This document shows positions 26,501 through 35,769 of a stretch of 64,000 nucleotides of DNA, piece after piece. The translations under genes and the position numbers were made by a program. Origin of the DNA: Parapedobacter tibetensis (lineage in GTDB: Bacteria > Bacteroidota > Bacteroidia > Sphingobacteriales > Sphingobacteriaceae); the NCBI RefSeq assembly GCF_024643205.1, contig NZ_JAMKQJ010000001.1, forward strand, positions 496,001-560,000, read 5' to 3'. Numbering within the stretch: the stretch's first letter is position 1; every line of letters begins with the position of its first letter. The notes beneath the pieces are model-generated. The model ran no database searches, was not told the DNA's origin, and was given only the letters and a program-made list of their open reading frames with translations.

Positions 26501-27606
26501 ATGAACGGTTAGAAATAACGGTTGCCGACACCGGTTGTGGTATAGCCGACTCTGTGGGGCCGCGTCTTTTCGAGCAGTTTTATCAGGAATCGGCATCCGA
26601 CTCCAACGTACCAAAAGGGTTTGGCGTAGGACTATGGATGGTAAAATCATTGGTGGAGCTTCATGAAGGGAAAATCACATATCAAAGCGAAAAAGGCCTT
26701 GGAACGACGTTTACTATGTTTTTGCCCCAAAACACCGCGACAACAGCACCTACGAAGCTGGCTACAAAAGAAATCGCTCCGCACAAGGACATCGCCAGAA
26801 AAATCATGAAGGTACCAAAACCGCATAAAATCCTAATTGTTGAAGACGATATCGAATTAGCACTTTATCTGAAATCACTTTTTGAAGAAGATTATGGGGT
26901 ATGGCTCACTGACAACGAAAGCGAAGCTTTAACGATTGTAGAAAAGGAACTGCCTGATATCATCTGTTGTGATATGATGTTGGCTACTGGCAATGGGATG
27001 GACTTTTGTCGTACTGTAAAGCAAACCAATAATTGGAAACACATCCCCATCCTGTTGATTACTGCCGCCAAAGGTGCCGATGTACAAATAAATAGTATTG
27101 AAAGTGGCGCAGACGACTTCCTAGCTAAACCATTTGATAAAGGTGTATTGCAGGCCAAGGTGAACGCACTCCTTCAACGGGGCAAGAATCTACGGGAGTA
27201 CTTTTTCAATAACATCACCGATGTGATGGGCTACCAAAAGGTATCTTATGAAGATAAAGTACTATTGGATAAATGCGTCTCAATTATCGAAGCGCATCTC
27301 GAAGATGAAAGATTCAGTGTCCATGTGCTGGCCGACCAATGCGGCATGACCTATGCAACCCTTTCCAACCGCATCAAGGAAATCAACCAGCAGACGCTGA
27401 ATACCCTGATTCGGACGGTTCGGCTCCACAAGGCTGCGCAGTTGCTGTTGACCACGGACAACACCATCTATGAAGTCGCCTATAAAGTAGGCATCAAGGA
27501 CTTGAAATATTTCAGGGAACAATTTGCTAAATTGTATACGCTTAATCCCTCCGATTTCATCCGGAAATACCGCAAACCATTCCATGAAATCCATCATCCT
27601 AATTGA
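23512..27606 (+). CDS. Hybrid two-component system regulator (HTCS) of PUL 1
   Basis: The ATG at 23512 (1364 residues) is preferred over an in-frame TTG at 23482. Order: short signal segment, two RegProp beta-propellers (about residues 40-690), Y_Y_Y domain (YKLNGLDNDWNFVKGQQSATYRY), membrane helix (WAYIGYFAIGCFIFHYY), HisKA with His863 (RLSHEFRSS), HATPase (VADTGCGIADSV, GFGVGLWMVKSL), receiver with Asp1154 (IICCDMMLATGNG), and an AraC-type HTH at the C-terminus (LADQCGMTYATLSNRIKEI). HTCS proteins bind an oligosaccharide in the periplasm and activate the adjacent PUL from the membrane. It lies 138 bases upstream of susC, in the same direction, so it very likely controls the susC-susD-GH2 operon. 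Confidence 0.95.
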   Translation: MTITGLLTFVALLHSGLEKPPEYVPHHYTMQEGLIFDNVNSIAQDHVGFIWMATDDGLSRFDGKTFQNIKYDTRTPDGLAGNYVAQLYTDPKGDLWVTSRNGISKYDVSKESFVHYQLLTPQKGRYKTDVSSINGASTAHELWVSANGLGLYRFNTITGDFKRYTTENLFGLNSNMITYVFEDSHGLLWVGTQDNGVQVFAIQPGGLVLYEPLNALQEANKYTRVHQIYEDSEKDIWVTTDNGLLYCNVQTANYTWFNAAELGLPSNRFLSVISDNHGYVFFGLQDGGVYRFKISRKAAIKLVKSPFVSDTNHKACLTNRSVPSLFFDRAGNLWAGTSGDGVFLSAKPKYNFENFRHTKAPSTESWDGMRFYGLTEDSDGNLFIGTDGHGIFKFDKTDRFVTRYTANNRGGSMTDNAILYAYHDCKNRAWFGTYNGGLLLYQPITDDFKSYRFDPKEEGFLGGNDVRIIFEDRNGQLWIGTNGGGLNKLNEGTGKFSRYLQTNSNIPSNDIRAIAEDQEGLLIIGTYGAGITFFDPKKEQFGQLPNNELYELLASEVIFALRVSDDGKLWIATESLGLLVYDLKIRRVIHHFDEHHGLASNTVFSIQFDNHRHCWTSTNKGLSKIIPHTGQVFNYGRSSGIQSGIFNPNATLYSRFRNQLFFGGTGGLTHFDPLTVTSDTFMQPVTLTGVEIFGQRVRVGKPEEHVIMERALNDVAIIRLKPSQSTFTLNYSSLEYGYADGQNFAYKLNGLDNDWNFVKGQQSATYRYLSPGRYTFMVGIESGGRVSEGSIKTLEIVVLPPWYQTKWAYIGYFAIGCFIFHYYRKYRKQREKLKYQLAISQIERAKEREWNDLKINFYTRLSHEFRSSLTLILNPVKDLLNSGPPPQFEPYVNTLHANTSRLLRLADQALSIRKDDLITENVLWEEVDIVQLANDVLNCFTNQAAKKNISITLHTQEEQLFIKADREKLEIIIFNLVFNAVKFTNQGGVSLGIKRLNERLEITVADTGCGIADSVGPRLFEQFYQESASDSNVPKGFGVGLWMVKSLVELHEGKITYQSEKGLGTTFTMFLPQNTATTAPTKLATKEIAPHKDIARKIMKVPKPHKILIVEDDIELALYLKSLFEEDYGVWLTDNESEALTIVEKELPDIICCDMMLATGNGMDFCRTVKQTNNWKHIPILLITAAKGADVQINSIESGADDFLAKPFDKGVLQAKVNALLQRGKNLREYFFNNITDVMGYQKVSYEDKVLLDKCVSIIEAHLEDERFSVHVLADQCGMTYATLSNRIKEINQQTLNTLIRTVRLHKAAQLLLTTDNTIYEVAYKVGIKDLKYFREQFAKLYTLNPSDFIRKYRKPFHEIHHPN

Positions 27607-27744
27607 TGTAAACGAAATTCACCCCCTATCATTTTCATTTTTACCCCTCACTCCCGTAAGGGCATATGCTTGACATTTGTCCTTAAGTTATAAACCGGTT
27701 ATCCGTTGGTCTAACCCATCGGAATCCGCTAACCAAATTTAAAT

Positions 27745-30700
27745 ATGGCTATAGATGTACAATGTGCAACGCACAACAACAAGGGAGTTAAATGGATCGT
27801 GTTTTTGCTCCTGACGGGGTGGGTTTTAACCGTTAACACATTCCTCGCTTACGGTGCTCCGCCTTTATCAAACAGCCCTTCGCGAGATGCTTACGACGAA
27901 TCTACTCAAACAACCCTATCAGGTATCGTACGGGATGAAGATGGAAATCCGATACCTGGGGTGACCGTAAGCAGCAAACAATCTGGAAAGAGCACCGCAA
28001 CGGACAATGAAGGCCGTTATCAGCTATCGCTTGCGGCTGATGACGAAACATTAATCTTCAGCTTCGTCGGTTACGTTACACAAGAAGCGGACATCAGCAC
28101 ACAAGTAACGCTAAATCAAACCACGCTAGATATCGTTTTGGTCGCTGACCCCATGGCTTTGGAAGAAGTGGTGGTGGTAGGGTATGGAACCCAAAAAAGG
28201 GCCACATTGACCGGGTCCATCTCGGAAGTAAAAGGAGCGGAAATTGTGAAAAGCCCTCAACCCAACCTATCCAATTCCTTGGCAGGCCGTTTCTCCGGAG
28301 TTGTCATCAGCAACCGTAGCGGTGAACCTGGTTATGACGGGTCAAACATCACCATACGGGGATTGGCCACCACAGGCAGCAATAGTGTCTTGGTAGTGGT
28401 CGATGGCATACCCGGACAAGTTGGTGGACTTGAACGGTTGGATCCCAACGACATCGAAAGCGTATCCGTTCTAAAAGACGCTTCAGCTGCCATCTATGGC
28501 AATAGAGCGGCCAATGGTGTCATCTTGGTGACCACCAAAAGGGGAAAGAGCGGGAAGCCCACAATCAATTACAGCTTTAACCAGGGATTCAGTTCTCCCA
28601 CCCGCTTGCCTCAGATGGCCGATGCACCTACCTATGCCCAGATGATGAACGAAATAAACTACGACGCCAATCCAGCCGGCGGCATGAATCAAGCCTATTC
28701 TGAAGAAGAAATACAGAAATTCAGGGATGGGTCGGATCCAATTCTTTACCCGAACCAAGACTGGATTGCGGCCACCTTGAAAAATACAGCGCCGCAAAAT
28801 CAGCATAACCTGTCTGTAAACGGTGGCAATAACGACATCAAGTACTTCCTCTCGCTAGGGACGGTACGGCAAGACGCGATATATAAAAACGGAGCGACAA
28901 AGTATAAGCAATACAACGTGAGGTCAAATATTGATGCTAATATCAACGAACGCCTCACAGTAAGCCTTTCGCTATCGGGCAGGCAGGAAAACCGCACCTT
29001 CCCCCAAGTAGGTGCCGGAGACATCTTTCGGTCCATCTACCGGGCCAAACCCATCATCGCAGCGTACTATCCCAATGGCCTACCCACCACGGGAATCGAG
29101 AACAACAACCCAGCTGTGCAAGTGACCGATATCGGTGGAACAGCCGAATCACCCACGCAGGTGTTTAACGGTATTTTGAGGGGTAGTTATCAAATGCCCG
29201 GCGTAACGGGGTTGTCGGTAGACGGCTTTTTCTCGGCAGATAAGTCCAATACATTTAACAAGAGCTTCAGCAAGCCCTACCTGTTATATAGCTATAACGA
29301 TGGTGAGTACAACAGTGTCATCGTGGGCGGCAACAACAACGCCGCCACGCTAATAGAATCCCAAAGACAGGAATCCCTCATCACCTCCAATATCAAACTA
29401 AACTACGCAAGAGCATTTGGGCAGCACCATGTAGACGCCTTCGTGGGCTACGAACAGAGCAGTAATCATTTGGAATATTTTGACGCCCAGCGCTTCAACT
29501 ATCTTTCAACCCTGTTGCCCGAACTGTCACAGGGCGGTTCCGCGGCCACGGACTACCTGAATTCGGGCTATAGCTCCAGGTATAACCGGAGGAGCGTGAT
29601 TAGCCGACTCGCTTATAATTTCGATGAACGTTACCTGTTCGAAGGCCAGCTGCGTGCAGATGGCTCGTCCATCTTTCCAGAAGGCAAGCAGTGGGGCTAC
29701 TTCCCATCGGCATCCGTGGGATGGCGCATTTCCAAGGAAGCGTGGTTTAGTGGGGTTTCCTTCGTGGACGACCTGAAGCTACGTGCATCATATGGAACAC
29801 TCGGCAATGACAATGTAAATGCGTTCCAATATTTTGACAATTATGTGCTGGTGGGAAATGGCCTCGTGGCCATCAACGATGGAACGCCTGTCATCCAGCC
29901 CAATATTCGCTTGGCAAAACTCGCCAATGAAAATATTACCTGGGAGGTCGCCAAAAAACTGGATATTGGCATCAATACTGTCCTGTTTAAGCATTTTTCG
30001 TTGGAAGCCATTTACTTCAACCAAAAGCGGACAGACATCCTCGCTACCAGGAACGCATCATTGCCCGGCTCATCGGGCATTGTGAATCCCTTTGGGTCCG
30101 ACCCGCTGGTGCCCTCCGAAAATATCGGGAAAGTCAATAGCAGCGGTTTGGAAGGAACAATCGGCTATCAACGGCCGGGAGAATTTAGCTGGGGCATTTC
30201 GGCCAACCTCACCTACGCCAAAAGTAAGATCGTCTTCATCGATGAAGCCAGCGGCACATTGGAACATCAGCGGCAAACGGGCCGTCCCTTGAACACCTAT
30301 CTGCTCTATCGCAGTACGGGCATATTCCGCACACAGGAAGATCTTGACGCTCATCCACATGTCACTGGAGCCAAGTTAGGTGATTTAATCTATGAAGATT
30401 ATGACAACAACGGCGTCATCAATGCCGATGACCAAATGCGTACCAAATACGGCAACATCCCGGAGATTGCCTACGGCTTTTCGCTGAATGCGAGCTACAG
30501 GAATTTTGATGTAGCTGTACTGTTTGCCGGCCAAGGCCGAGTGTCGCAATATGTACTACCCGAATCGGGCAGCGTAGGCAACTTCTACAGCAGTTGGGCA
30601 GACAATCGATACAGCGTAAACAATCTCAATGGTACCTTCCCACGGGTGACCGAGCGTGCATCGAATGCCATCAGCGGTGGTCTGTATAACAATACCTTCT

Positions 30701-30963
30701 GGCTCAACGATGCTTCCTTCCTGCGCCTGAAGAATGTGGAAGTGGGCTATAACATCCATGCACCGTTCCTCGATAGGGCAAAAATCACAGGCCTGCGGCT
30801 TTACGCCAACGGGTTCAACCTGTTTACCATTACTAAAGTAAAAGACTATGATCCCGAGGGATCCAATGGTAGTGGGCAATCTTATCCTGATGGAGCCTAT
30901 GGCAGCGGACAGTTTTATCCGCAGCAACGGATCGTAAACGTAGGTGTAAATGTCAAATTTTAA
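27745..30963 (+). CDS. SusC/RagA-family TonB-dependent outer-membrane transporter (PUL 1)
   Basis: The 1072-residue protein has a signal peptide with a long N-region, a carboxypeptidase-D-like regulatory domain (LSGIVRDEDGNPIPGVTVSSKQ to YVTQ), the SusC hallmark VVVVGYGTQKRATLTGSI that leads into the plug, and a large beta-barrel ending INVGVNVKF-like (VNVGVNVKF) with a terminal aromatic. No STN domain is present, consistent with control by the HTCS rather than by a sigma/FecR system. It would form, with the SusD lipoprotein encoded 11 bases downstream, a lidded importer for an oligosaccharide, energised by TonB. Glycan identity is not readable. Confidence 0.95.
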   Translation: MAIDVQCATHNNKGVKWIVFLLLTGWVLTVNTFLAYGAPPLSNSPSRDAYDESTQTTLSGIVRDEDGNPIPGVTVSSKQSGKSTATDNEGRYQLSLAADDETLIFSFVGYVTQEADISTQVTLNQTTLDIVLVADPMALEEVVVVGYGTQKRATLTGSISEVKGAEIVKSPQPNLSNSLAGRFSGVVISNRSGEPGYDGSNITIRGLATTGSNSVLVVVDGIPGQVGGLERLDPNDIESVSVLKDASAAIYGNRAANGVILVTTKRGKSGKPTINYSFNQGFSSPTRLPQMADAPTYAQMMNEINYDANPAGGMNQAYSEEEIQKFRDGSDPILYPNQDWIAATLKNTAPQNQHNLSVNGGNNDIKYFLSLGTVRQDAIYKNGATKYKQYNVRSNIDANINERLTVSLSLSGRQENRTFPQVGAGDIFRSIYRAKPIIAAYYPNGLPTTGIENNNPAVQVTDIGGTAESPTQVFNGILRGSYQMPGVTGLSVDGFFSADKSNTFNKSFSKPYLLYSYNDGEYNSVIVGGNNNAATLIESQRQESLITSNIKLNYARAFGQHHVDAFVGYEQSSNHLEYFDAQRFNYLSTLLPELSQGGSAATDYLNSGYSSRYNRRSVISRLAYNFDERYLFEGQLRADGSSIFPEGKQWGYFPSASVGWRISKEAWFSGVSFVDDLKLRASYGTLGNDNVNAFQYFDNYVLVGNGLVAINDGTPVIQPNIRLAKLANENITWEVAKKLDIGINTVLFKHFSLEAIYFNQKRTDILATRNASLPGSSGIVNPFGSDPLVPSENIGKVNSSGLEGTIGYQRPGEFSWGISANLTYAKSKIVFIDEASGTLEHQRQTGRPLNTYLLYRSTGIFRTQEDLDAHPHVTGAKLGDLIYEDYDNNGVINADDQMRTKYGNIPEIAYGFSLNASYRNFDVAVLFAGQGRVSQYVLPESGSVGNFYSSWADNRYSVNNLNGTFPRVTERASNAISGGLYNNTFWLNDASFLRLKNVEVGYNIHAPFLDRAKITGLRLYANGFNLFTITKVKDYDPEGSNGSGQSYPDGAYGSGQFYPQQRIVNVGVNVKF

Positions 30964-30974
30964 TTAAGCAAAAA

Positions 30975-32696
30975 ATGAAAACATTGAATAGCAATATTTG
31001 TCAACTACTCGCGGGCGCCACCATTATCCTATCGCTGGCCGCCTGTAATGAGGATTTCCTGAATGTGGATCCCACGGACAGGATCGCTACCAGCGGAATA
31101 GAAGCCGATACCGCACTACTGGAAGCCTATATCACCAACAGATATATTGGGGCACGTTTGCAGGACAAAGAGGGAGACGGCACGGATCCCGGCTTCGGCA
31201 GGGGATTTGAATATGCCATGTGGAGCTCGCTGACGGATGAATCAATCTATAACAATGACGACGCTACTTGGTTGATACAGCGCGGCCAACTGGCACCCGA
31301 AAACTTAGGAAATGCCGGGGTACTCTGGGCACGCAGTTACCGCAGCATCCGGGAGTGCAACTATGCCTTGCGCGCACTGACAAACATCGAGATGAGTGCA
31401 AGCAAGAAGGCTGCGCTGGAAGGCGAGCTGAAATTTATCCGGGCATTCCGCTACCATGATCTTATCAGGAATTACGGGCGTGTGGTCCTATTGGGTGACA
31501 CGGTTTTCGGACTCACTGATGATCTACAGGATCCCATCCTGTTCAAGCGTGCCAGCATCAAGGAAGGGATAGATTATGCCCTTGCGCAGCTGGTGGAAGC
31601 GGCAGAGAAATTGCCCTTGGACAATAGTTCATCATGGCTATTGGGAAGAGCCACAAAAGGCGCAGCCTTGGCACTGAAAGCACGGTTGGCACTCTATGCC
31701 GCAAGTCCACTCTACAGCGCAGGCTCCTGGGAAGATGCGGTATCAGCGACCCAAGAAGTGATTTCTCTCAATAAATATGGCATCTATAATGGTGGATACA
31801 ACAACCTCTTCTTGATCGATGAAACCAATGAAACTATCTTTGCACGGCATTATACGAAGAACGCCAACCATGTGCACTTGGAAATCGCCAACGGTGCCAA
31901 CGGATATGGCGGATGGGCAGGCAACACGCCGCTGCAGAACCTCGTAGATGCCTACCAGATGGCCAACGGCATACAGCCGTTCAACGACGACGGTTCAATC
32001 AACGTGGCTTCGGGGTACGACGCCGACAATCCATACCAAAACCGCGATCCGCGGTTCACGGCAACCATCTTATACAATGGTGCCGAATACCGTGGCCGCG
32101 CAGTGGAAACCTTTACCCCCGGTGGCCGGGACAGCCGCGATGGTCCCGACAACTGGAACACCACCAAAACGGGCTACTACCTCAAAAAGTTCATGAACGA
32201 TAACTATCCATTACAAAATCCCTGGGGCAATGCCGGTTTTCAGCCTTGGATTTATTTCAGATATGCTGAAGCGTTGCTTAATTTTGCTGAAGCTACCAAT
32301 GAAGCGTATGGCCCTGATGTAATACCGGCCGGCAGCAACCTATCCGCAAGGCAAGCTGTCAATCTCGTCCGTGCGCGTGCAGGCGTCAATATGCCAGAAC
32401 TGGCCAGCGGCATGTCCCAACAGGCGATGCGGCAGGCCATCCGGAATGAGAGGAGGGTTGAGTTGGCTTTTGAAGAACATCGCTTTTATGATGTTCGGCG
32501 ATGGATGATTGCCAGCACAACTGAAAACATCCCTGCGTACGGAATGGAAATTACCAAAACAACGTCAGGTTATACGTACACCAGAAAAACAGCATTGGAC
32601 GGCAGGAACTTTGCCGAGAAGCATTACTGGCTACCCATACCACGGGCAGAAATATTAGCTTCAGGCGGACAATTGGAGCAGAATCTAGGTTATTAA
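30975..32696 (+). CDS. SusD/RagB-family glycan-binding lipoprotein (PUL 1)
   Basis: The 573-residue lipoprotein has lipobox SLAAC (Cys24) followed by NEDFLNVDPTDRIA, the usual SusD opening. TPR-like helices are recognisable (SYRSIRECNYALRALTN, LEGELKFIRAFRYHDLIRNYG). The C-terminal SusD region shows YFRYAEALLNFAEATNEA, RRVELAFEEHRFYDVRRW and the closing YWLPIPRAEI. It acts as a surface lid on the SusC barrel, binding the oligosaccharide. It starts 11 bases after susC and is followed by the GH2 gene 63 bases later, so the three probably share a transcript. Confidence 0.95.
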   Translation: MKTLNSNICQLLAGATIILSLAACNEDFLNVDPTDRIATSGIEADTALLEAYITNRYIGARLQDKEGDGTDPGFGRGFEYAMWSSLTDESIYNNDDATWLIQRGQLAPENLGNAGVLWARSYRSIRECNYALRALTNIEMSASKKAALEGELKFIRAFRYHDLIRNYGRVVLLGDTVFGLTDDLQDPILFKRASIKEGIDYALAQLVEAAEKLPLDNSSSWLLGRATKGAALALKARLALYAASPLYSAGSWEDAVSATQEVISLNKYGIYNGGYNNLFLIDETNETIFARHYTKNANHVHLEIANGANGYGGWAGNTPLQNLVDAYQMANGIQPFNDDGSINVASGYDADNPYQNRDPRFTATILYNGAEYRGRAVETFTPGGRDSRDGPDNWNTTKTGYYLKKFMNDNYPLQNPWGNAGFQPWIYFRYAEALLNFAEATNEAYGPDVIPAGSNLSARQAVNLVRARAGVNMPELASGMSQQAMRQAIRNERRVELAFEEHRFYDVRRWMIASTTENIPAYGMEITKTTSGYTYTRKTALDGRNFAEKHYWLPIPRAEILASGGQLEQNLGY

Positions 32697-32759
32697 GAAA
32701 CTCGCTACGCTGCTTAATATATACAGGAATACACATAAAGCGCTAACTTTAACACCGAC

Positions 32760-35213
32760 ATGCAAACAATAGCCGTAACTACACGCTCCGCCCGATTGTA
32801 CATCATGATAGCAGCAATCGCGCTAACACTATTCCCCACGTTGCTCGCTGCCCAGATGGACGGCCAGTCTGTTTTGTTGAACAACGACTGGAAATTCCAT
32901 CAGGGGGATATTGATAGTGGAGCCGTCGTCCAATTGGATGACAGCCGTTGGCGGACGGTAAACCTCCCCCACGACTGGAGCGTGGAAAACCCGCTAAGCC
33001 CTTCACTCGCCAGTGCCACTGGATACCTGCCGGGGGGCTTGGGCTGGTACCGTAAGCAAATCCATATTCCCGCCGAAAGGCGCGGGCAGCGACTCTACAT
33101 TTATTTCGAGGGCGTATACAACAACAGCGAAGTATTTGTCAATGGGCACTCCATCGGGAAACGCCCCAACGGCTATGTGTCCTTCCAATACGACCTCAGC
33201 GACGATGTTGAATTTGGGGCAGAAAACGTCATCGCGGTAAAAGTGGACCACAGTCGCTATGCGGATTCACGTTGGTACACGGGTTCTGGCATTTATCGAA
33301 ATGTATACCTCACCTACACTAATCCGATACATATCGACCTATGGGGGGTAAGCTATGTCGCAAAAGAAGTGAAACCAAACCAAGCCAACCTTGCCATCGC
33401 TACCAAAGTCAAAAACGTTACCGAGGTGAAAACTGAGGTAACCGTAGCGCATGAATTGTTCTTGAAGGGAAGCGAAACATCCTTGGCAAAGGTGGAGAAG
33501 AAACAAACAGTTGCCGAAAGCAGCATTATCGATGTCACGCAGGAGATGCGTGTACTTACGCCTAAGCTGTGGTCCGTGGATGACCCCAACCTATATACGC
33601 TTCGGACGACCGTAATTCAACGGGGCAAAGTCATCGACGAAACATCGACAACCGTGGGCATCCGCACATTGACGTTTGATGCCAACAAAGGATTTGCGCT
33701 CAATGGCGAGTGGATGAAGCTGAAGGGCGTATGCATCCATCACGACGCCGGGGTGTTAGGCGCTGCCGTGCCTCGACAGGTATGGGAACGGCGCCTCAAA
33801 ACGCTCAAGACGATGGGCTGCAACGCCATCCGGATGAGCCACAACCCGCAGGCATCCGATGTATACGACCTCTGTGACGAATTGGGACTGCTGGTGATGG
33901 ACGAAGCATTTGACGAATGGCGGCATCCGAAGCGAAAATGGCTTGAAGGTTGGAATGTGGGCACACCCGGCTTCGATGGCTACGCACCGCATTTTGAAGA
34001 ATGGGGGGAAGCCGACCTGCGCGATATGGTACTGCGCGATAGAAACCATCCTTCCATCATCCTGTGGAGCATCGGCAACGAAGTGGATTATCCAAACGAC
34101 CCGTATTCACATCCGGTACTCGATGGGGCTACCATAGGGCAGAAAGTATATGGCGGATACCAACCGGAACGGCCCGATGCCATGGAACTTGGCGAAATCG
34201 CTAGGCGATTGGTGGCCGTGGTAAAGGCCCACGACACGTCACGGCCGGTTACCGCGGCCTTGGCAGGTGTGGTGATGTCAAATTTTACAGGCTACCCCGA
34301 AGCGTTGGATGTAGCGGGCTATAACTACACCGAAAATCGCTATGAAGAGGACCACCTAGCCTATCCCGAACGCATCATCTATGGCAGTGAAAACAGGCAC
34401 GACCTAAATGCATGGAAGGCTGTTCGCGACAACGACTATATTTTCGGTCAGTTTTTGTGGACTGGTATTGATTATCTTGGTGAGTCCGGACCGTGGCCTT
34501 CACGGGGTTTCCATTCCGGACTGCTCGACTTCGGGGGCTTCATTAAACCAAGGGGATATTACCGACAATCACTCTGGACAGACCAACCGATGGTGTACAT
34601 TGGCACTCATCCGCTTCGCCGCCGTGGGTCACAGCGTACCTCCATTGATGCCTGGCCGATATGGAACTACAATTCGGGCGATACCATACGGGTAGTGAGC
34701 TACACCAACTGCTCCGATGTACAGTTGTTTTTGGACGGCCAAAGATTGGATATCAAAGCCAATCGCGATGATGAAAACGGTGTCTTCTATTGGGACCTTC
34801 CCTACCAACCCGGAACACTTGAAGGGGTAGCCTTCCGTAACGGGCGTGAGGTAGCCCGCCATGCTATCCAGACCTCTCGGCGTCCATTCAAGCTTAACGC
34901 GTATGCCGACCGCTCTGTCTTGAGCCCCGGTAGGGACATTGCGCATATGATCATCGAGGTTATCGATGAAAACGGGGTACCCGTGATGATCGCTGACGAC
35001 CTCATCACTTGCGAAATCGAAGGACCGGCTAAACTATTGGGGCTGGAAAGCAGCAACAATACGGACATGAGCGATTATACGGACCATGTACACCGGGCCT
35101 ACCATGGACGGCTATTGGCGTATATCGAGACAACGGGTCGGACCGGCAAGGTCAAGGTGAAATACTCCAGCCCATGGCTGAAACCAATAGAAGTGGAGTT
35201 GGAAGTGCGGTAA
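32760..35213 (+). CDS. Glycoside hydrolase family 2 (beta-galactosidase-like), PUL 1
   Basis: The 817-residue protein has a signal peptide (IMIAAIALTLFPTLLAAQ), then a jelly-roll sugar-binding domain (LLNNDWKFHQGD, NLPHDWSVENPL), an immunoglobulin-like domain, a TIM barrel and two further beta domains (a DUF4982-like segment around 650-720 and a C-terminal Big-like domain). The acid/base is Glu441 in SIGNEVDYP and the nucleophile is probably Glu544 in IYGSENRHD. The barrel also has the RMSHNPQASDVYDLCDELGLLVMDEAFDEW stretch typical of GH2. It would hydrolyse a beta-linked galactoside or related sugar. As the only enzyme of the locus, it probably finishes an oligosaccharide released elsewhere. 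Confidence 0.9.
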   Translation: MQTIAVTTRSARLYIMIAAIALTLFPTLLAAQMDGQSVLLNNDWKFHQGDIDSGAVVQLDDSRWRTVNLPHDWSVENPLSPSLASATGYLPGGLGWYRKQIHIPAERRGQRLYIYFEGVYNNSEVFVNGHSIGKRPNGYVSFQYDLSDDVEFGAENVIAVKVDHSRYADSRWYTGSGIYRNVYLTYTNPIHIDLWGVSYVAKEVKPNQANLAIATKVKNVTEVKTEVTVAHELFLKGSETSLAKVEKKQTVAESSIIDVTQEMRVLTPKLWSVDDPNLYTLRTTVIQRGKVIDETSTTVGIRTLTFDANKGFALNGEWMKLKGVCIHHDAGVLGAAVPRQVWERRLKTLKTMGCNAIRMSHNPQASDVYDLCDELGLLVMDEAFDEWRHPKRKWLEGWNVGTPGFDGYAPHFEEWGEADLRDMVLRDRNHPSIILWSIGNEVDYPNDPYSHPVLDGATIGQKVYGGYQPERPDAMELGEIARRLVAVVKAHDTSRPVTAALAGVVMSNFTGYPEALDVAGYNYTENRYEEDHLAYPERIIYGSENRHDLNAWKAVRDNDYIFGQFLWTGIDYLGESGPWPSRGFHSGLLDFGGFIKPRGYYRQSLWTDQPMVYIGTHPLRRRGSQRTSIDAWPIWNYNSGDTIRVVSYTNCSDVQLFLDGQRLDIKANRDDENGVFYWDLPYQPGTLEGVAFRNGREVARHAIQTSRRPFKLNAYADRSVLSPGRDIAHMIIEVIDENGVPVMIADDLITCEIEGPAKLLGLESSNNTDMSDYTDHVHRAYHGRLLAYIETTGRTGKVKVKYSSPWLKPIEVELEVR

Positions 35214-35229
35214 AACGCTACCGTCGCGT

Positions 35230-35700
35230 TTATTGGGGTTGACTCGAATACGTCACAATATCAACACCTACACCATTGGGATCCTCAATAGCGAAATGTC
35301 GATCTCCCCAAGGTTCATCTCGGATATCGATTTTGATGTCCACACCTTTCGTTTTGAGTTCCTCATAAAGCGCATCCACATCGTCTACCTCAATGGTGAG
35401 ATACATGCCCTGCCCTTGGAAAGCGGGATGGAAGAGGGGTTGTTGTGTGGGATGGTTGGGGAGCAAAAAGCTGATTTCCGCAGTGCGGTCAGGAGTGTGG
35501 AGCAAGAGGTAAAATTCGTTCTCGAATGTTACCCCAAAACCCAATGTCTCGGTGTAGAAAGCCTTGCTCTCGGCTAGCTTTTCGGTGATGATTCCAGCGT
35601 TTAATTTCATTTCGTTTTGTGTTTTACGGGCATCCATGGTTTGTGCACTCGCGGATACAAAGCAGCAAAGAACGGAAACCCAAGTGAATAAATATTGCAT
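35230..35700 (-). CDS. VOC-superfamily (glyoxalase-like) protein with signal peptide
   Basis: The ATG at 35700 gives a 156-residue protein with a signal peptide (YLFTWVSVLCCFVSASAQ). The mature part has two beta-alpha-beta-beta-beta modules of the vicinal-oxygen-chelate fold: LNAGIITEKLAESKAFYTETLGF and MYLTIEVDDVDALYEELKTKG, ending DEPWGDRHFAIEDPNGVGVDIV. VOC proteins include glyoxalase I, dioxygenases and drug-binding proteins; family members are usually cytosolic, so export is unusual. An internal ATG (MKLNAG, at 35610) would give a cytosolic form of normal length, so the signal could be spurious. It follows the AraC regulator by 69 bases on the same strand. Confidence 0.75.
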   Translation of the reverse strand: MQYLFTWVSVLCCFVSASAQTMDARKTQNEMKLNAGIITEKLAESKAFYTETLGFGVTFENEFYLLLHTPDRTAEISFLLPNHPTQQPLFHPAFQGQGMYLTIEVDDVDALYEELKTKGVDIKIDIRDEPWGDRHFAIEDPNGVGVDIVTYSSQPQ

Positions 35701-35769
35701 AACTCCATTGTTTTTGACTATGCAAAATTGTCCAGAATCCGCTACCATAAATTGTAAAAATCGGACAAG

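Noticed and set aside
27661..27744. Possible promoter (ACATTTG and TTATCCGTTGG) before susC of PUL 1
   Set aside because: The -7 part does not fit TAnnTTTG; the real promoter may be HTCS-activated and is not identifiable by eye.
32691..32717. ATTAAG/CTTAAT short inverted repeat after susD
   Set aside because: Weak A/T stem inside a likely operon (GH2 follows); not a convincing terminator.
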